Shown one piece after another: positions 23,312 through 35,144 of a DNA stretch of 64,000 nt. The notes beneath the pieces were generated by a model, which saw only the letters and a list, made by a program, of their open reading frames with translations, did no database searches and was not told the DNA's origin. The stretch comes from Saccharum officinarum (taxonomy: Eukaryota; Streptophyta; Magnoliopsida; Poales; Poaceae). The position numbers and the translations under genes are program-made. The stretch spans positions 14,315,252 through 14,379,251 of the forward strand of contig CM036223.1 in assembly GCA_020631735.1 (NCBI GenBank), in the 5' to 3' direction. Position 1 is the first letter of the stretch; each line of letters starts with the position of its first letter.

Positions 23312-23766
23312 ATCCCTTATCACAGTCTCTGCCGACCGATAATCATAATGCTTAAACGACCCGCCTAATCACAACCCCAAACACAACTTCTGTACGTGCA
23401 GCACTTTTTTATTAGAAATGTTACCATAACAAGGTCTTGTTTTAAAGTCGATGTCAAAATAAACATGACAGCATTATAATCTTTGACGCTTGTTAAAAAC
23501 TAGAGATTTCTTGAAGTGTTTGAGACCTTTTTTTTCACGGACAAGAGAGATGTGACCTCTTCACGTAGACGGGCATTCAGTGTTGGGTCGGTTCCCCTAC
23601 ATGTGGGTCTCATCAGCAGAGTGGGCTGAATTGAATATTGCATGAACTGGATGTCTGCAATACAGTTGTTTTTTTCCATCGTTTGCTGACGCCGCCGTCG
23701 GATAAATGGCGGGCATGCTGAGTCTTCAGTTCATCTAGTTTAACAAGAGGCAACGAACTGTCGCAC

Positions 23767-23857
23767 CCTCTCTTGTCTGCCCTGTACTCTTGTTGTTATT
23801 GCTTTTAATATATTTCAGTAGGGATCGGCCTTCGATCCCTCCTGTTTCCTTAAAAAC
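23767..23857 (+). mobile_element. Short LINE 3' tail inside the H7 unit
   Basis: TTTTAATATATTTCAGTAGGGATCGG...CGATCCCTCCTGTTTCCTTAAAAA is a LINE 3' end. The B-unit text AACTGT-GCAC flanks it on both sides, and the H5 and H12 units read through without it, so it inserted after duplication. Confidence 0.75.
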
Positions 23858-24035
23858 TGTTGCACATCTGCGGATCCATCTTGTCTTCGACTTGTGATTT
23901 TGAGGACACTGATCTTCTCTCCAACAATGGTCATTTTTACAGCTTCGATTGGATCTCCAGGTGCCATTATTTGGCATCTGGACAGTTTGGGATGCAGTAG
24001 ATTGGCGATGCTCCAAATGTGCAAATAGATCAGAC

Positions 24036-24106
24036 AATGTACAAGAGTTACATGGAGAATTGCTCAACAGCTAGCATCATCTCCTGATGCCCCACACTCC
24101 CAGGCC
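24036..24106 (+). ncRNA. MIR2118: miR2118-like hairpin H7 (B type)
   Basis: The mature arm at 24081-24102 contains TCCTGATGCCCCACACTCCC. The 5' arm ACAAGAGTTACATGGAGAATT (24041-24061) pairs with it across a loop with GCTCAACAGC. Close relative of H5 and H12. A CACTA element begins 220 bp downstream, so the 3' part of a primary transcript would run into it. Confidence 0.72.
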
Positions 24107-24256
24107 TACACGTCTATCTCCCCACGTATAGAACCATGTAGCGGTATAAGTACATGTAGGTGATGAAAGATGACGAGAGGATACAACTTCTGATCCTGAA
24201 TAGCTAAACCACTGTCACTCTTGGGAGACTTGGGAGTAATAAGCATTGTAGTATTG

Positions 24257-24270
24257 CTCTTATATAGACT
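24257..24270 (-). promoter_or_regulatory. Antisense TATA-like word after H7
   Basis: CTCTTATATAGACT reads AGTCTATATAAGAG on the minus strand. It is paralogous to the words after H5 and H12. Confidence 0.35.
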
Positions 24271-24324
24271 GCGTTGAGTGTCCATAGGAGCCAATTAACA
24301 TTGCTCTGCGCCACAAGCACATGA

Positions 24325-27300
24325 CACTAGCACTTAAAACACATTTCTAGAGACGGACATTTCTTACTTTTAGGCGAGCAGGTTGTCGGTCTCTAAACAA
24401 ACGCCATTGTTAATTGTCATTTTAAGAGGCGATCAGAATATCTATCTCTAAAAATCGATCAACAAAGGCGGGCGTACCTTAAGGTGCTCGTCTTTGAATG
24501 TCCGCCTCCGTTAATAGTTTTCAGAAAATCCAAAAGACAAAAAATTATGTCATTCTCAAGAATTGAACCCACGAGCTACAACTTAGTATCAACACCATCA
24601 CTCGTTAGTTATACAGGATTCTATCTTTTTTACAAATATTTTGTTATCTTGTATTAAATATTTTGGCTACTAAATAAACTCAAATGAAAAAAGTTTCAAT
24701 TACAAAGTTTTAAGTCTTGTCAAGACTACAACTTTGGTATATCATGTGTCTCCATCCTAGATTGTTTAAAAATATTCAAAAATTTGAATCTCAAAATATG
24801 TGAATTTAAAACAAATATTTGAGACACTAAACAACTTCAAAGAAAAAAAATTATCAACAGAAACATGTGAACATTCAAGGTCATTTAGAAATTCTAAATT
24901 TTGAATTTCAAAATCAATGAACTTAGAAAATATATTTGGGACTTTAAATGATCTCAAATCAAAAACTTTTCAACTATAAAGTTGATAGTATTGAGAACAA
25001 CTTTGGCATAGACCATATCAACATTTGAGGTTGTTTCAAAATTTCATATTTCAGATTTCAAAATCTGTGAACTTAAAACAATGGTATCCAAACAGCTTGA
25101 AATCAAAACTTGTCAACTACAAAGTTGTTGATCATGTCAAGAGATACAATTTTGATAAAAAGTTTGTCCTCATCCGAGTTCATATGAAAAGATGTGAATT
25201 ATTTTTGTTTGTAACTATTTATAGAGATGAAAATTGATTTTCTGGGATGGACGCTTATAATGCTCATCCCTATTAATAGTGATCTTTAGAGAAGATACCC
25301 TCTCTAAAAATCGATTTACAGAGATGGGCATCCTAATACGACCACCTCTATTAATTAACTATTTTCATTGGTTGTCATGTAAGGACGTTTGCCTATATAA
25401 ATTACTTTTGGAGCTGGACATTTTTCTGGAGTGTAACACCCTAAAATTTGCATCATTTTAAAAATAGGAGAATTGGATTTATTTCCGCAATTCTGTGAAC
25501 ATTTTAACCTAGAGAAATAATAATTTTCGATAAATAAAATCAACTATAAGGTTAGATACATGCTTGTGCATACATGCCGCTGCATATTTTTATTTCTGAT
25601 GATTGGTTTTTATTACAAGAGAAAAGGATTTCAAAAATTATTTGAAAATGCATTTGAAATATTAGAAAAGGAAAATAAAATGGAAATCTTCTCCCTTCTC
25701 AGCTTTTGGCCCGAAGGCCTGCTGCTGCCCCCTCTGCATTCGGCCCGCACTCCCCAAGCCACTGGCCCGCTCGACCTCCTCAACCGGCCGTCCATCAGCC
25801 CAGCAAGCCGCTACTCTTTCTTACCCGCGCGCTGCATAGTGGGCCGGCTCAACCGGCCGAGGCCGAAGCCGCCTCGCCCTTCTCTCCTCTCTTCATGTCG
25901 CTGCCACTCCGGGCCCGCTTGTCGACGTCGTCGTCATCTTCTTCCTCCCGCGCGTGACCGAGTCGGACACCTCGAAGGAGTCCGATGCCGCTCCGATGCC
26001 TTGGTTGCCTTGTACTGCACGCCTAACCCTCTCATAAGTAGCCGCGGGCGCTGCCGCCTCTCTACCCACCCTTAGCTGCGAGCCACCGCCCTCCAGTCAA
26101 GCTAGCAAGCCACCACAACCCTAATCCACCGCCGCCCGAGCTAATCCGACGAAATCATCAAATTGGTCATCTCCGTAAGCTGTCGTGAAGTTTCGAGTTA
26201 TCCACACGAACTCGTTAAGCTTTATCCTCTCTCAATTTTCAATCTAGTTGGTTAACTAGCCTTGCTGCCGTGCACAGGAGGTCCGCCGCCGCCTTTGGAA
26301 GCCACACGCCCTGCTCGATCGATTTCCGCCGCTCCGATCCAGCTAGATGAGTTCGCAATCATCCGCTCTTGCTTCCCGTGCTTGTCCCGTCATCAATGGT
26401 GCCTGGAATCGCCCTTGCGATGAACTCCGGCGAGGGTATGCCTATTTCGGCCATGGCGCCGCCATCTAGCTCGCCGCCGGCCGCCTCCCTATTCTCCCCC
26501 TTCTGATCTCGGCCGCGCGTTTTAAATCTAACGGCCAGGAAAAGCCTGATACTGGTTCGGCTGCTACTTTTGTAAAAGAGCCCCTCCGGTTTTCTATAAT
26601 CTAACCCGCAGTCCAAAACATGTTTGCAGATTTCGTTTTTTTCATTTGAAAGCGTATTTTGTTTCGGTTAAGAATAAATTATGTCTTCAGCTATTTACAG
26701 AATTGCCACTGATTTTGTTTTAGCCATAACTTCTCTGTTTTAACTCCGATTTGATCCGTTCAAGTTGCGTTAGGTTCGTAATTTCATAATCTACAGTTAG
26801 TGCTACTGTTTAGTAGGTTCTCCACTTTTAAATTTTGAGATTAGATTTAATCTATTACTTTAATAAAGAAAAGCTTGTTTAAATCATAACTTTTTTTGTT
26901 TTAGCTCCGATTTGCGTGCAATTCGCGCCTGTGTAATCCTAGTGAGATGTAGATTCGTTTTGCAAACTTTTTATCTTATTTTGCTACTGTTGGTGTACTG
27001 TTCTAATTGTAGCTTTGTTTGCTTTGTATGATTGCTCTTGGATGATTACTGTTGGTGTGTTAATCGAGAATAGACGGTGAGTAATTTGTTGGTGATCAAG
27101 AGTACTATTACGAACCGGATCAATAGGATCAGCTAGATCAAGGCAAGTATAGCATGGGATTATCCTGGTTACCTATTCACTTTAAGTCACTTAATTCATT
27201 ATGCATGTGTCTCCTTGTTAAGGATGTCTTAGTATTGATCTTGTTCCTTGGAGCCTATGGTTATAGCATTGGGTAGTTGCTAGTGCTCACATAAACAATG

Positions 27301-28740
27301 ATCTTGTAATTTGACTAATGATATATGTAATAACATTAAAAGATGATTTTTAGCAACAGGGAACAAGAGGGCTAGAGTTTTCTCTAGATTCCTCTCTATA
27401 AGGACTTATCTGTAAGCGAACATTCGGGACTTACAGTACAGCTATAAGGGCTACATGGCTCTGGCTTTAGTCATATAAGAGGACTTTTTCTAACTTGTTA
27501 GTGGTTACCTTTATGGCGCAAGAGGGGTGTGTTCCAGGTCGGGTGTAGTGCGGCTTCTGTCCTTATGAGTATAGGCTGCGTGTCATTGTGCCATACGGAA
27601 GGGGGGCTCTACATTTGCAGGGCACAGAAACCTAGCGGCCCTAACCTGTTAGACGAACCTTGGAAAGACTTCATAGTGAAACTTAACTGTCCAATGGGGA
27701 GTCATGACCTCGGACTTTTGGAGATCACGTCTCATAGTGAAAGTGTACAACCTCTGCAGAGTGTAAAACTGTTATAACAGCCGTGCTCACAGTCACGAGC
27801 GGCCTTGAACCCTTATGGAATAGAGATCACTATTAATTCTGAAGCGGTCTGGAGCGGTCTGCCTTTCCTTTTATGCTCAAAATTAACTGTTCAGCGAAAA
27901 ATTCTGAAATTTTTATGAGAGTAACTAGACCCACGTACCTTTCCAATGTCTCTAGAATCACCTTTTTATCGGTTCTAGATCATGAGATATTATCGTTACA
28001 AGATGAAGTTTCTGCGCAGTCTGGAAACCAGAAATAGTTTCTGTTGGGTCCTGTTTTTTGTTAACTTCGTGACAGAATCTGGATTTGTGAGTTAAAGAAA
28101 AGTTGTAGATAATTTCATAAGCTTTCCAACCATATAAAGTACACCTCTACTGAATATCTGTAACTCAAGATAGGTCTGTTTTACCGAATTACTGAAATTG
28201 GGATATGTCCAGAAGATTACCAGATTCCGTTCTCAACTAAAAGCTACATACAGTCAAACCAGTGTCTACCCTATTTGAGCTTAATGAACCCCATGTTACA
28301 CTTGTTGAGTGCTTTTGTGCTCACCCTTGCATTCCCCCACCCTAGGATGGACTCCCGAATGTGCAAATAGTGATTATTACTACTACTTCCCTGAAGATTA
28401 CTAGACTTGTGGTCAACCAGTTGACGTGCCTGTGCAATGGAGCTAGCTACCACAAGAATATCTTATGTTTTCGCTTAATTATGTGAAGACTCTGTGATAA
28501 TATTCGTTATGTAATAAACATTTGTGATGATACTATTTATATTTGTCATCTTATGTGTGATTGATCTCTGGGCGCACATAAGATTATGCATTCCATTTAT
28601 TCCTTAAAAATGGGTGTGACATGGAGGCTGCCCGTCATTTATGGAGATGGACCCTATATATGTCCACCTCCCTTAATGAGAGAGCATGTCAGGATAGCGC
28701 CTCATGATCTAGAATGCATGATCTAGGAGATGACAATTAA
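24325..28740 (+). mobile_element. Non-autonomous CACTA transposon carrying a solo LTR
   Basis: It starts CACTAGCACTTAAAACAC after TGA and continues with alternating subterminal words (AGAGACGGACATT, TTTAAGAGGCGATC, CTCTAAAAATCGAT, ACCACCTCTATTAAT), a known CACTA-end style. The AT-rich interior has three degenerate copies of CAACTACAAAGTTG...ACAACTTTGGTAT (near 24700, 24970, 25110). Related terminal words resume after the solo LTR at 28627-28700 (GGAGATGGAC...GTCCACCTCCCTTAATGAGAG). No TAGTG end or transposase is visible, so the right boundary is approximate. Confidence 0.62.
25432..28621 (+). mobile_element. Solo LTR (3190 bp) of the Gag/protease-only Gypsy family
   Basis: It begins TGTAACACCCTAAAATTTGC and ends AAAAATGGGTGTGACA, a matched pair of LTR ends. 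It is flanked by the perfect 5-bp duplication TGGAG (25427-25431 and 28622-28626). It contains no primer site, PPT or genes, so it is a solo LTR left by LTR-LTR recombination. It resembles, in the opposite orientation, the LTRs at 42738-46016 and 49504-52784: same termini, and the shared GTGTACAACCTCTGCAGAGTG block followed by GTTATAACAGCCGTGCTCAC (27743-27795). A GC-rich block at 25700-26120 parallels the promoter region of those LTRs, but its TATA is degenerate. Confidence 0.92.
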
Positions 28741-29090
28741 CAAACGGCTGTTTTTTAGACATTATTATTACTAGCAATTACTTGCCTTGAAATCACAATC
28801 AATATGGACACTTTTTATCTCAATTATATGGTTTTGATTATTTTGAGGCGTTTTGATTACTACTTGGCTCTCTGCCGGCATTCTGTCTTTTTTTATTTTA
28901 ATTCCTGAATAATTTTTTATAATTGCATATGAATCCAAGTCTATAGTAAAGAGCCTTGTTTCCATGGTGGAGCTACTCTATGATAGACTCTATGCTCGCT
29001 CTGGAGTTGTTTTTTGGATCGAGCCAGAGCTCTCCAAAACAAATTGAGCCTCACAATTTACGACCCTTGAGCACAACAAATCTTCCTTGA
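28741..29090. other. Unassigned spacer before H8
   Basis: Low-GC DNA without recognised motifs. The A-unit text (ACCCTTGAGCA...AATCTTCCTTGA) resumes at about 29060. Confidence 0.4.
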
Positions 29091-29197
29091 CCGCACACTC
29101 TTTGTGCAGAGTATTTCATCTCACCGTATCTGATCATCTCACTATATATGATGAGAGTGGATGTTGTTTGTGTGCTGTCTCTGGTGGCAACACTGAG

Positions 29198-29292
29198 TCT
29201 GTCAGAGGCAGATGGTGCACGGACAAAACATGACTTGATCAGTGGGCGAGAACATCATCTCCTGTTGCCTTGCAGGCCCATGTGTATGCATC
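29198..29292 (+). ncRNA. miR2118-like hairpin H8 (A type), diverged seed
   Basis: The mature-arm position 29259-29280 reads TCCTGTTGCCTTGCAGGCCC: position 7 is U instead of A and position 13 is U instead of C. The 5' arm is CAGAGGCAGATGGTGCACGGAC. The hairpin can still form, but a seed-region change in the mature arm would alter targeting. It is either drifting or neofunctionalised. Confidence 0.55.
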
Positions 29293-30199
29293 TCGCATGT
29301 CTTGTGGAGAAAAGGAATATGAAACCAATGAGAGATTTCCATGGGGTGTAGCCGTGTAGGTAGAGTAGCTCAGTGCGTAAAAGTGAGTAGCTAGGGTGAC
29401 TTAGCCAGACGGTAGAATGTATGTTACTTGAGAGAGCTCTAACTTATAAGCTTTGTTTTGCGTTTGTAGGTGTGCACAATTTATTTTGCAGGAGAGAGTT
29501 AATTAGTAATTAACTTGCTATGACGTGAGAGAGGTACATGTAGTGCAGCATATAATGAAATAACCAACCAGCCATCCGCCGCAACGCACATACCATTCAT
29601 TCAATGTTGTATAACGAAATGGCATTCTGGTGTGAAGCACTCGTTTCTTAAAGGCATTTAGGCAAAGGCCACAACTTTGATGGCATTTGAGTGAAACCAT
29701 TTGGCATGAGGGCAAAATTCCAATTTTCTTACCGGTCATGCTACGTGAAAGCCCCAGTTCGCCCCACTAGATCTAGTGGCACTAGGCCTTTCTACCACCA
29801 AATCGTGCTCCCCCATCCTTGAAGACGCCTCGGCAGGGGTGGGAGTGCTGCTCGGCATGGAGCCGCTCTCCATGCTAGGAAGAGCCGAGGTTGGTACGTT
29901 GGCCCTCGCAGTGAGCGGCGGCGACGGCGCTCAGGGGCGCGACCTCAGCAGAGGCAGGGCGGGGGCAGGGGTGGCGCTCTACTGGGGCGGGGCGGGGCGG
30001 TGGTGGGGGAGGCAGCAGGCGCGGGCAGCATCACACGGGAGCGAATAGAAGCCTAATTTGGGTAAAGTTGAATAGATATTTTGGTGCAGGGTAGAACCGG
30101 AAGCAGCAAAAATCAAGTAGAATCATGAGAAAGCTGCTTCAGATATAAGCGGCTCCAAGTGGCTTCAAGCAGTATCAATCGTAGGATTGGCAATTAGAT

Positions 30200-30351
30200 G
30201 GTCATCACTAATCTGGTGATGTGGCCGCCACCAGTGCCTTAGAAGTTGTGCGCTTCTAAGGTAGATATAGACAACATAGTTTCCATGAGCCAATTAACCT
30301 TGCTGTGTACTAGAGGCACATGACAAAGATTAGCATCCTACGGTATAGTAA
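30200..30351 (+). pseudogene. Decayed B-type unit, downstream part only
   Basis: CTTCTAAGGTAGATATAGACAACATAG...CCAATTAACCTTGCTGTGTACTAGAGGCACATGACAAAGATTAGCATCCTACGGTATA matches the part that follows the hairpin in other B units (compare 15214-15300). The hairpin itself is gone and a Harbinger element is inserted at TAA (30349-30351). The CAATTAACCTTGCT words place this as the B unit after H8. Confidence 0.55.
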
Positions 30352-31050
30352 GGGCCTGTGGAATCACCATGGATCTAAGATCCACCGTGGATCTACCAAG
30401 AAACTATTTTGCTAATGCAAGAGCTCCAGATCCACGTAACAGCGTTTTCGATGGAATGGCAAGAATTGCCCTTGGGCTCTAGTGTTCTATCTATCTCATT
30501 GCCAACCTGGGCCTGCGCGTCATCTCTTCTTTCCTCCTCTTCCTATCGAGCAGAGCACATCGCACACATGCGGATCAGCCATGGCGGAGCTCTTGCTCAA
30601 CGGCTGCAGCAGCAGTCAAGCACGGGTGCATGGAGCCGGCGAGCGCGGGCCATTGCGACTAGCGCAGCCTTGCCTGGGACGACCACGGCGGGCAGGCATG
30701 GGGCCAGCGGACGCAGTGGCGTGCGAGGAGCGAGGTTGGGACCAGGCTTGCCCTAGGCAGGCGGGCGGTGGCAGGACAGGGCACGCGCTCGGGCGGACGA
30801 AGAAGAAGAGGAGACGCGGGGAAGAGGAAAAGAACGAATCGTTTTTTGTATAACCGGTGGCAGTGGTGGGTAATTTTCTCCAACTCTACTAGACTTGAGT
30901 TGGTAGAGCACCTCCTGAGGAGCTCCAGCAAAATGGTGAATCTGGCCTCCAAATCTGAATTTGGTGGATCTAGAGTATTTGGGAAATTTTTTATGGAGTG
31001 CGGCTAAAAATGGTGAATCTAGAGCTAATGGATCTCTACCAAACAGGCCC
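30352..31050. mobile_element. PIF/Harbinger-type element, 699 bp, with GC-rich core
   Basis: The ends GGGCCTGT and ACAGGCCC are inverted repeats flanked by TAA on both sides (30349-30351 and 31051-31053), the target duplication of Tourist/Harbinger elements. The ends are AT-rich and contain repeated GGTGGATCT / GGTGAATCT words. The middle (30540-30850) is GC-rich with overlapping frames on both strands and no transposase motif. It may be captured host sequence. It sits in the B unit between H8 and H9. Confidence 0.85.
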
Positions 31051-31681
31051 TAAGTCACAACAACTAGCAAGCCACAAAGGCTGCAAGCGCATACATTCTC
31101 TAATTGCAATTCATTTATTATTGTAACAAATCATATCCATGTTCAATTTACAAATGGCCCCGTCAATTGAGGCGCTACAACTGATTTAATTGTTTCATGG
31201 TTTTCTCTTGTTTTTAGTGACCATGCCGAAGCGTGTCTTTCATTCACGGTTTCGTTTTCATTTAGTATCTCAGATGCTAGATACTCATGATCAAGCTAGT
31301 AGCTAATTGAACACGGTCAGAGCAGAATAAATTATTCATGTCTTACCTCAACATCTAGAAACATTGGACTCGTTTGTTACCATATTATATTCTCCTGAAT
31401 GATTAGTACATTATTGCTGCGTTGTTTTTCACTAGGCAGATGACCATGGCTTTGAACTGCATCAACCAGATGATAGCTATTGCCACCCCGGCTATGATAG
31501 AAGCACAATTCGTTCAGAACAAACGGGCTTGCTAAGGATGAGAAATGAATTAGAATTCTGACCTCAAGAACGCAAAGCCATATGACGCAAAGCCATATGG
31601 AAGTAGGATTTCGTTCAGCACAAGAGGTTTTCTGAATTTCTTGCCAAAAGCCTGATTACATATGAATGGTCTATAGTACCC

Positions 31682-31688
31682 TATAAAT
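31682..31688 (+). promoter_or_regulatory. Candidate TATA box upstream of H9
   Basis: TATAAAT about 165 bp before the H9 5' arm, paralogous to 15907 and 17648. Motif and spacing only. Confidence 0.4.
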
Positions 31689-31847
31689 GATCAGCCATTA
31701 ATTGGTATTAGTTTCGTAATCCATAACCCTTGAGCATGGCAAATCTTCCTTGAGCGTGCACGCTCTCTCTGCAGAACATCTTCAGCTCACTATGCATGGT
31801 CCGAATGGATCGTTGTTTGTGCGCCGTCTCTGGTGACAACACTGAGT

Positions 31848-31942
31848 CCGTACAAGGAATATGGTGCACTGAGAAAATAATAGAGCATTGTTGGACAACC
31901 ACACTGTCTCCTGATGCCTCGCAGGCCAATGTGTATGTATCT
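31848..31942 (+). ncRNA. MIR2118: miR2118-like hairpin H9 (A type)
   Basis: The mature arm at 31908-31929 contains TCCTGATGCCTCGCAGGCCA, with an intact seed. The 5' arm TACAAGGAATATGGTGCACTGAG (31851-31873) pairs imperfectly with it. It lies in a long A unit (about 31060-32500) highly similar to 15300-16660, so H3 and H9 are recent paralogues, H9 keeping both arms. Confidence 0.68.
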
Positions 31943-33400
31943 CCCATGTCTAAAAATGGAGAAAAGGAATGCAACCAACAAGGAGATATTTCCAAGGGGC
32001 ATAGCCGTGTAGGTAGAGAGTAGCTAATGAAAGTACCTAAGTAGGGTAACCCACCGAGAAGGTAGAACGTCTGTGACGTACTTGAGATAGCTCTAACTTG
32101 TAAGCTTTGCTTTGCTTTTATAGGTGCACATTTTATTTTCTAGAGGGAGTCAGCAATTAACTTGCTGTGTCATGACGCAACAGAGGTGCATGTGCAGCGT
32201 CCAGTGGAATAACCAAACCAGCCAGTTACGCACACACGATTCGTAGTGTGGCATATATATTTGCTCCACTTCACACACATAGTCGGGCGCTACACTAGCT
32301 CACTTAATATTCATACTGAATTATGTATTTCACCGACTAATATGACTGTATTGCACAAATATACTGCATTGATAGAAAGCTATAATGCTTTTATGAAGAA
32401 CCAACCTTTTTTAGGGGGTGGGGATGCTGCCAAAAACATTGTAATGCTAGTAATCTTGACTTTTGCTGCTTTTATATCTGGATGACAATGGCTTTAGCTG
32501 AGTCGCGAAGAATTTTTTTCTCTATTCCAGGATCATGGCAGTGATCATAGACCCATTATTGGCCAGTGCATTGTCTAAGTAACAATTAATAGGAATATAG
32601 GATTTATCCGGTAAAATTGTCTTTTGTTGCATACATTATGATGTATGTAGTCGCCTCCATGTTCTGAGTAACAATTAATAGGATTTATCTAGATGACAAG
32701 AACTTTGGCTAAGTTGTGAAGTATGTTTTTTCTCTAATAGAATTATGATAATATAATAATCCCCGGTGTCGAGTAACAATTAATAGCATTTTGGTAGAAG
32801 TGACATTTTACTCTTCGAGCTAATTTTCTTCATTAGATTGTTCATTTATTCTTTAACGCAATTTTTTTATTTGGCACTCTAAATATAACTACCATACCCT
32901 TACATGACATTAGGATGTGAGTCGATCAAAACAACATTCACCTAAATGATCATTTAGGCTTGCTGTTTAAATAACATTTAAATTGTAAATGAAAGAAAAC
33001 CATGTTGTGTCTCCCCTAAATGGTCCATTAATTGGTAGGGGGAAAAGTCTAATAAATGGAAAGGAGGTAAATGTGATTAGATAGACTAATCATTCATTCA
33101 GAATAGATAGACGAGGCTGGTGGCAATAAGAGATGAACTGTTCTTCTGGTCTTCAAAAGGACAACCATATGAATGTAGCTAGGACGGACAGCACTAGAGT
33201 TTATCTGACTCTCTGAGCCTCATTACATTTGAATGAACGTTGACCCATTGCATATCCAGTCTCTGCATTTGGCTGTTATTCCTCTTTGTAATTCTCTTGG
33301 GTTCAGCTATTGCTAGCTTTGTCTCAGAATCCGCAACCCTTGGGCAAGCGCATGATCTCTCTACAGAGTACCTCGACCATGTCCAGTGGCAACACTGAGC

Positions 33401-33494
33401 CCATACAAGGAAGATGCCCCACTAACGAAACGTGTAGGCATTGTATGCTATCAACATCATTTCCAGATGCCTCACAGGCCCATGTGTACATATC
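33401..33494 (+). ncRNA. MIR2118: miR2118-like hairpin H10 (A type)
   Basis: The mature arm at 33461-33482 contains TTCCAGATGCCTCACAGGCC. The 5' end is UUCC as in canonical members, but position 5 is A instead of U. The 5' arm is ATACAAGGAAGATGCCCCAC. It is the close paralogue of H4 (shared GCTATCAACAT-ATTTCC before the mature arm). Confidence 0.68.
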
Positions 33495-34283
33495 TCCGAT
33501 GTGCCATGGAGATCAAAGATCAAAGATCCAAGGGGCCTAAGTAGAGTAGCTAAGTGCCTAAGTGAGAAGTAAGGGTGACCCTTGCGAGAAGGTAGCTAGA
33601 ACATTTTGTAACTTCGGAGTGTGCTCAAACTTGTAAACTTTGTGTTGCTCTTGTAAGCGCACAGTTTCCATGTGAGCTTGTAATTAAGTTGCTCTATCAT
33701 GGCGTCAGAGGTGCATCCATGGGCGATGCATTTAGTGCGGCATATTTGCTCAAGCTTACACATGATCGGGCACTCCAACTCATTTAATTTTCATATTGAA
33801 TTATTTGTTTCTCCAACTAATGTGACTTTCTTCTCACGCGCAATTTGTTTTCACATGAGAAGCAGAGTAGATTGAGGATGGTGGTGATTAACAACGGACA
33901 GAGTGCATCCTTATTACCAGGCCGCTTGTGTCACGAGATGAACCTTGGACCTGTAGTAGAAATAGCTAAGCAAATTTAGCCTTGGGCCTGTGTGCCTATT
34001 TTGTATTGGTCTAAGCCAATATATTAATTAGAAGCACTTGGTTGCCTCATCGATTGTGACACTGCTGGCTGCTGCAATGATGGCCAGTGCTGCAGCAGCA
34101 ACAATGCTGGAGTCGCATGTTCGTGATGCTTGGAACAGTGGTGATGTCGAGCTTGTCTCGACATGCTGCAACCAGGCACAGCAGGGTAATGCCGTTGTAT
34201 AGTAAAGTAGTTTCAAGCTCTAGCCTAGTGGTGACATGCTCTCTCTGCACAGTATCTTCATGATCTGCGGTGGCAACACTAAG

Positions 34284-34377
34284 TCCAGACAAGAAAGATG
34301 CTGCACTGACAAAACGTGTATGCATCATATCGTCTCAGCATCGTCTCCTGATGCCTCACAGGCCCATGTGTATGTTC
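34284..34377 (+). ncRNA. MIR2118: miR2118-like hairpin H11 (A type)
   Basis: The mature arm at 34345-34366 contains TCCTGATGCCTCACAGGCCC. The 5' arm GACAAGAAAGATGCTGCACTGAC (34288-34310) pairs with it, with an inner stem CATCATAT / ATCGTCTC region. Only about 880 bp after H10, the densest spacing in the cluster. Confidence 0.7.
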
Positions 34378-34754
34378 GGTGGAGTATCTTCCATGTCCCA
34401 TGGAGATCAAAAGTAACAGATCCTAGGGACCAAGGTAGAGTAGCTAAAGCTAAGTGTCTAAGTGAGAAGGGTAAGCCTTGTCAGAAAGGTAGCTAGAACG
34501 TTTTGTGACTCGAGAGTCCTCTAACTTGTAAACATTGTGTTACTCTTGTAGGCATGCATTTTCCATGGGAGCTCGTAATTAACAACTTTCTCTATCATAA
34601 TGCCCAAGGTGCATATATGCATGGGCAGCATCCATTGAAACAAATAATCCACCAACCAGCCACATACGATGCATTTAGTACAACATATTTGCTCAACTTT
34701 ACTATACATGATCTGGCGCTACAACACTCATTTAATGTTCATATTGAGTTCTTA

Positions 34755-34997
34755 GGGCCGGTTTAGTTGCGAAAATTTTGGCAAAATGGCACTGTATCAC
34801 TTTTCGTTGTTATTTGACAAATAGTGTCCAATTATGGTCTAATTAGGCTTAAAAGATTCATCTCGTCCATTTCGTCTAAACTGTATAATTAGTTTTATTT
34901 TTTATCTATGTTTAATGCTTCATGCATGCGTTCAAAGATTCGATGTGACGAGGAATCTTGAAAAATTTGGCAAAATGAAGTGGAACTAAACAGGGCC
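34755..34997. mobile_element. Tourist/Harbinger MITE, 243 bp
   Basis: The ends GGGCCGGTTTAGTTG and GGAACTAAACAGGGCC are inverted repeats flanked by TTA (34752-34754 and 34998-35000). The body (ATTTGACAAATAGTGTCCAATTATGG, CTTCATGCATGCG, GATTCGATGTGACG) is the very common Andropogoneae/Panicoideae MITE. It separates the H11 unit from the H12 B unit. Confidence 0.93.
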
Positions 34998-35138
34998 TTA
35001 ATTAGAGCTAATGTGACTTTCTTTAATTTTTGCTTCCGCCTGAGAAGTCGAGTGGACCAAAAATGAAGGACAGTGCCGATCAACAACGAACACATGATCC
35101 GTGCAAACAGAGGGCTAGAAATCCTAATCACACAATGC

Positions 35139-35144
35139 CACGTG
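35139..35144. promoter_or_regulatory. G-box CACGTG in the B unit of H12
   Basis: CACGTG in AATGCCACGTGACCCCTTATCGC, about 690 bp before the H12 mature arm and paralogous to 18364 and 23306. Confidence 0.4.

Noticed and set aside
24081..24102. miRNA encoded on the minus strand instead of the plus strand
   Set aside because: The + strand arm matches the known grass miR2118 sense sequence; the antisense TATA is kept only as a separate finding.
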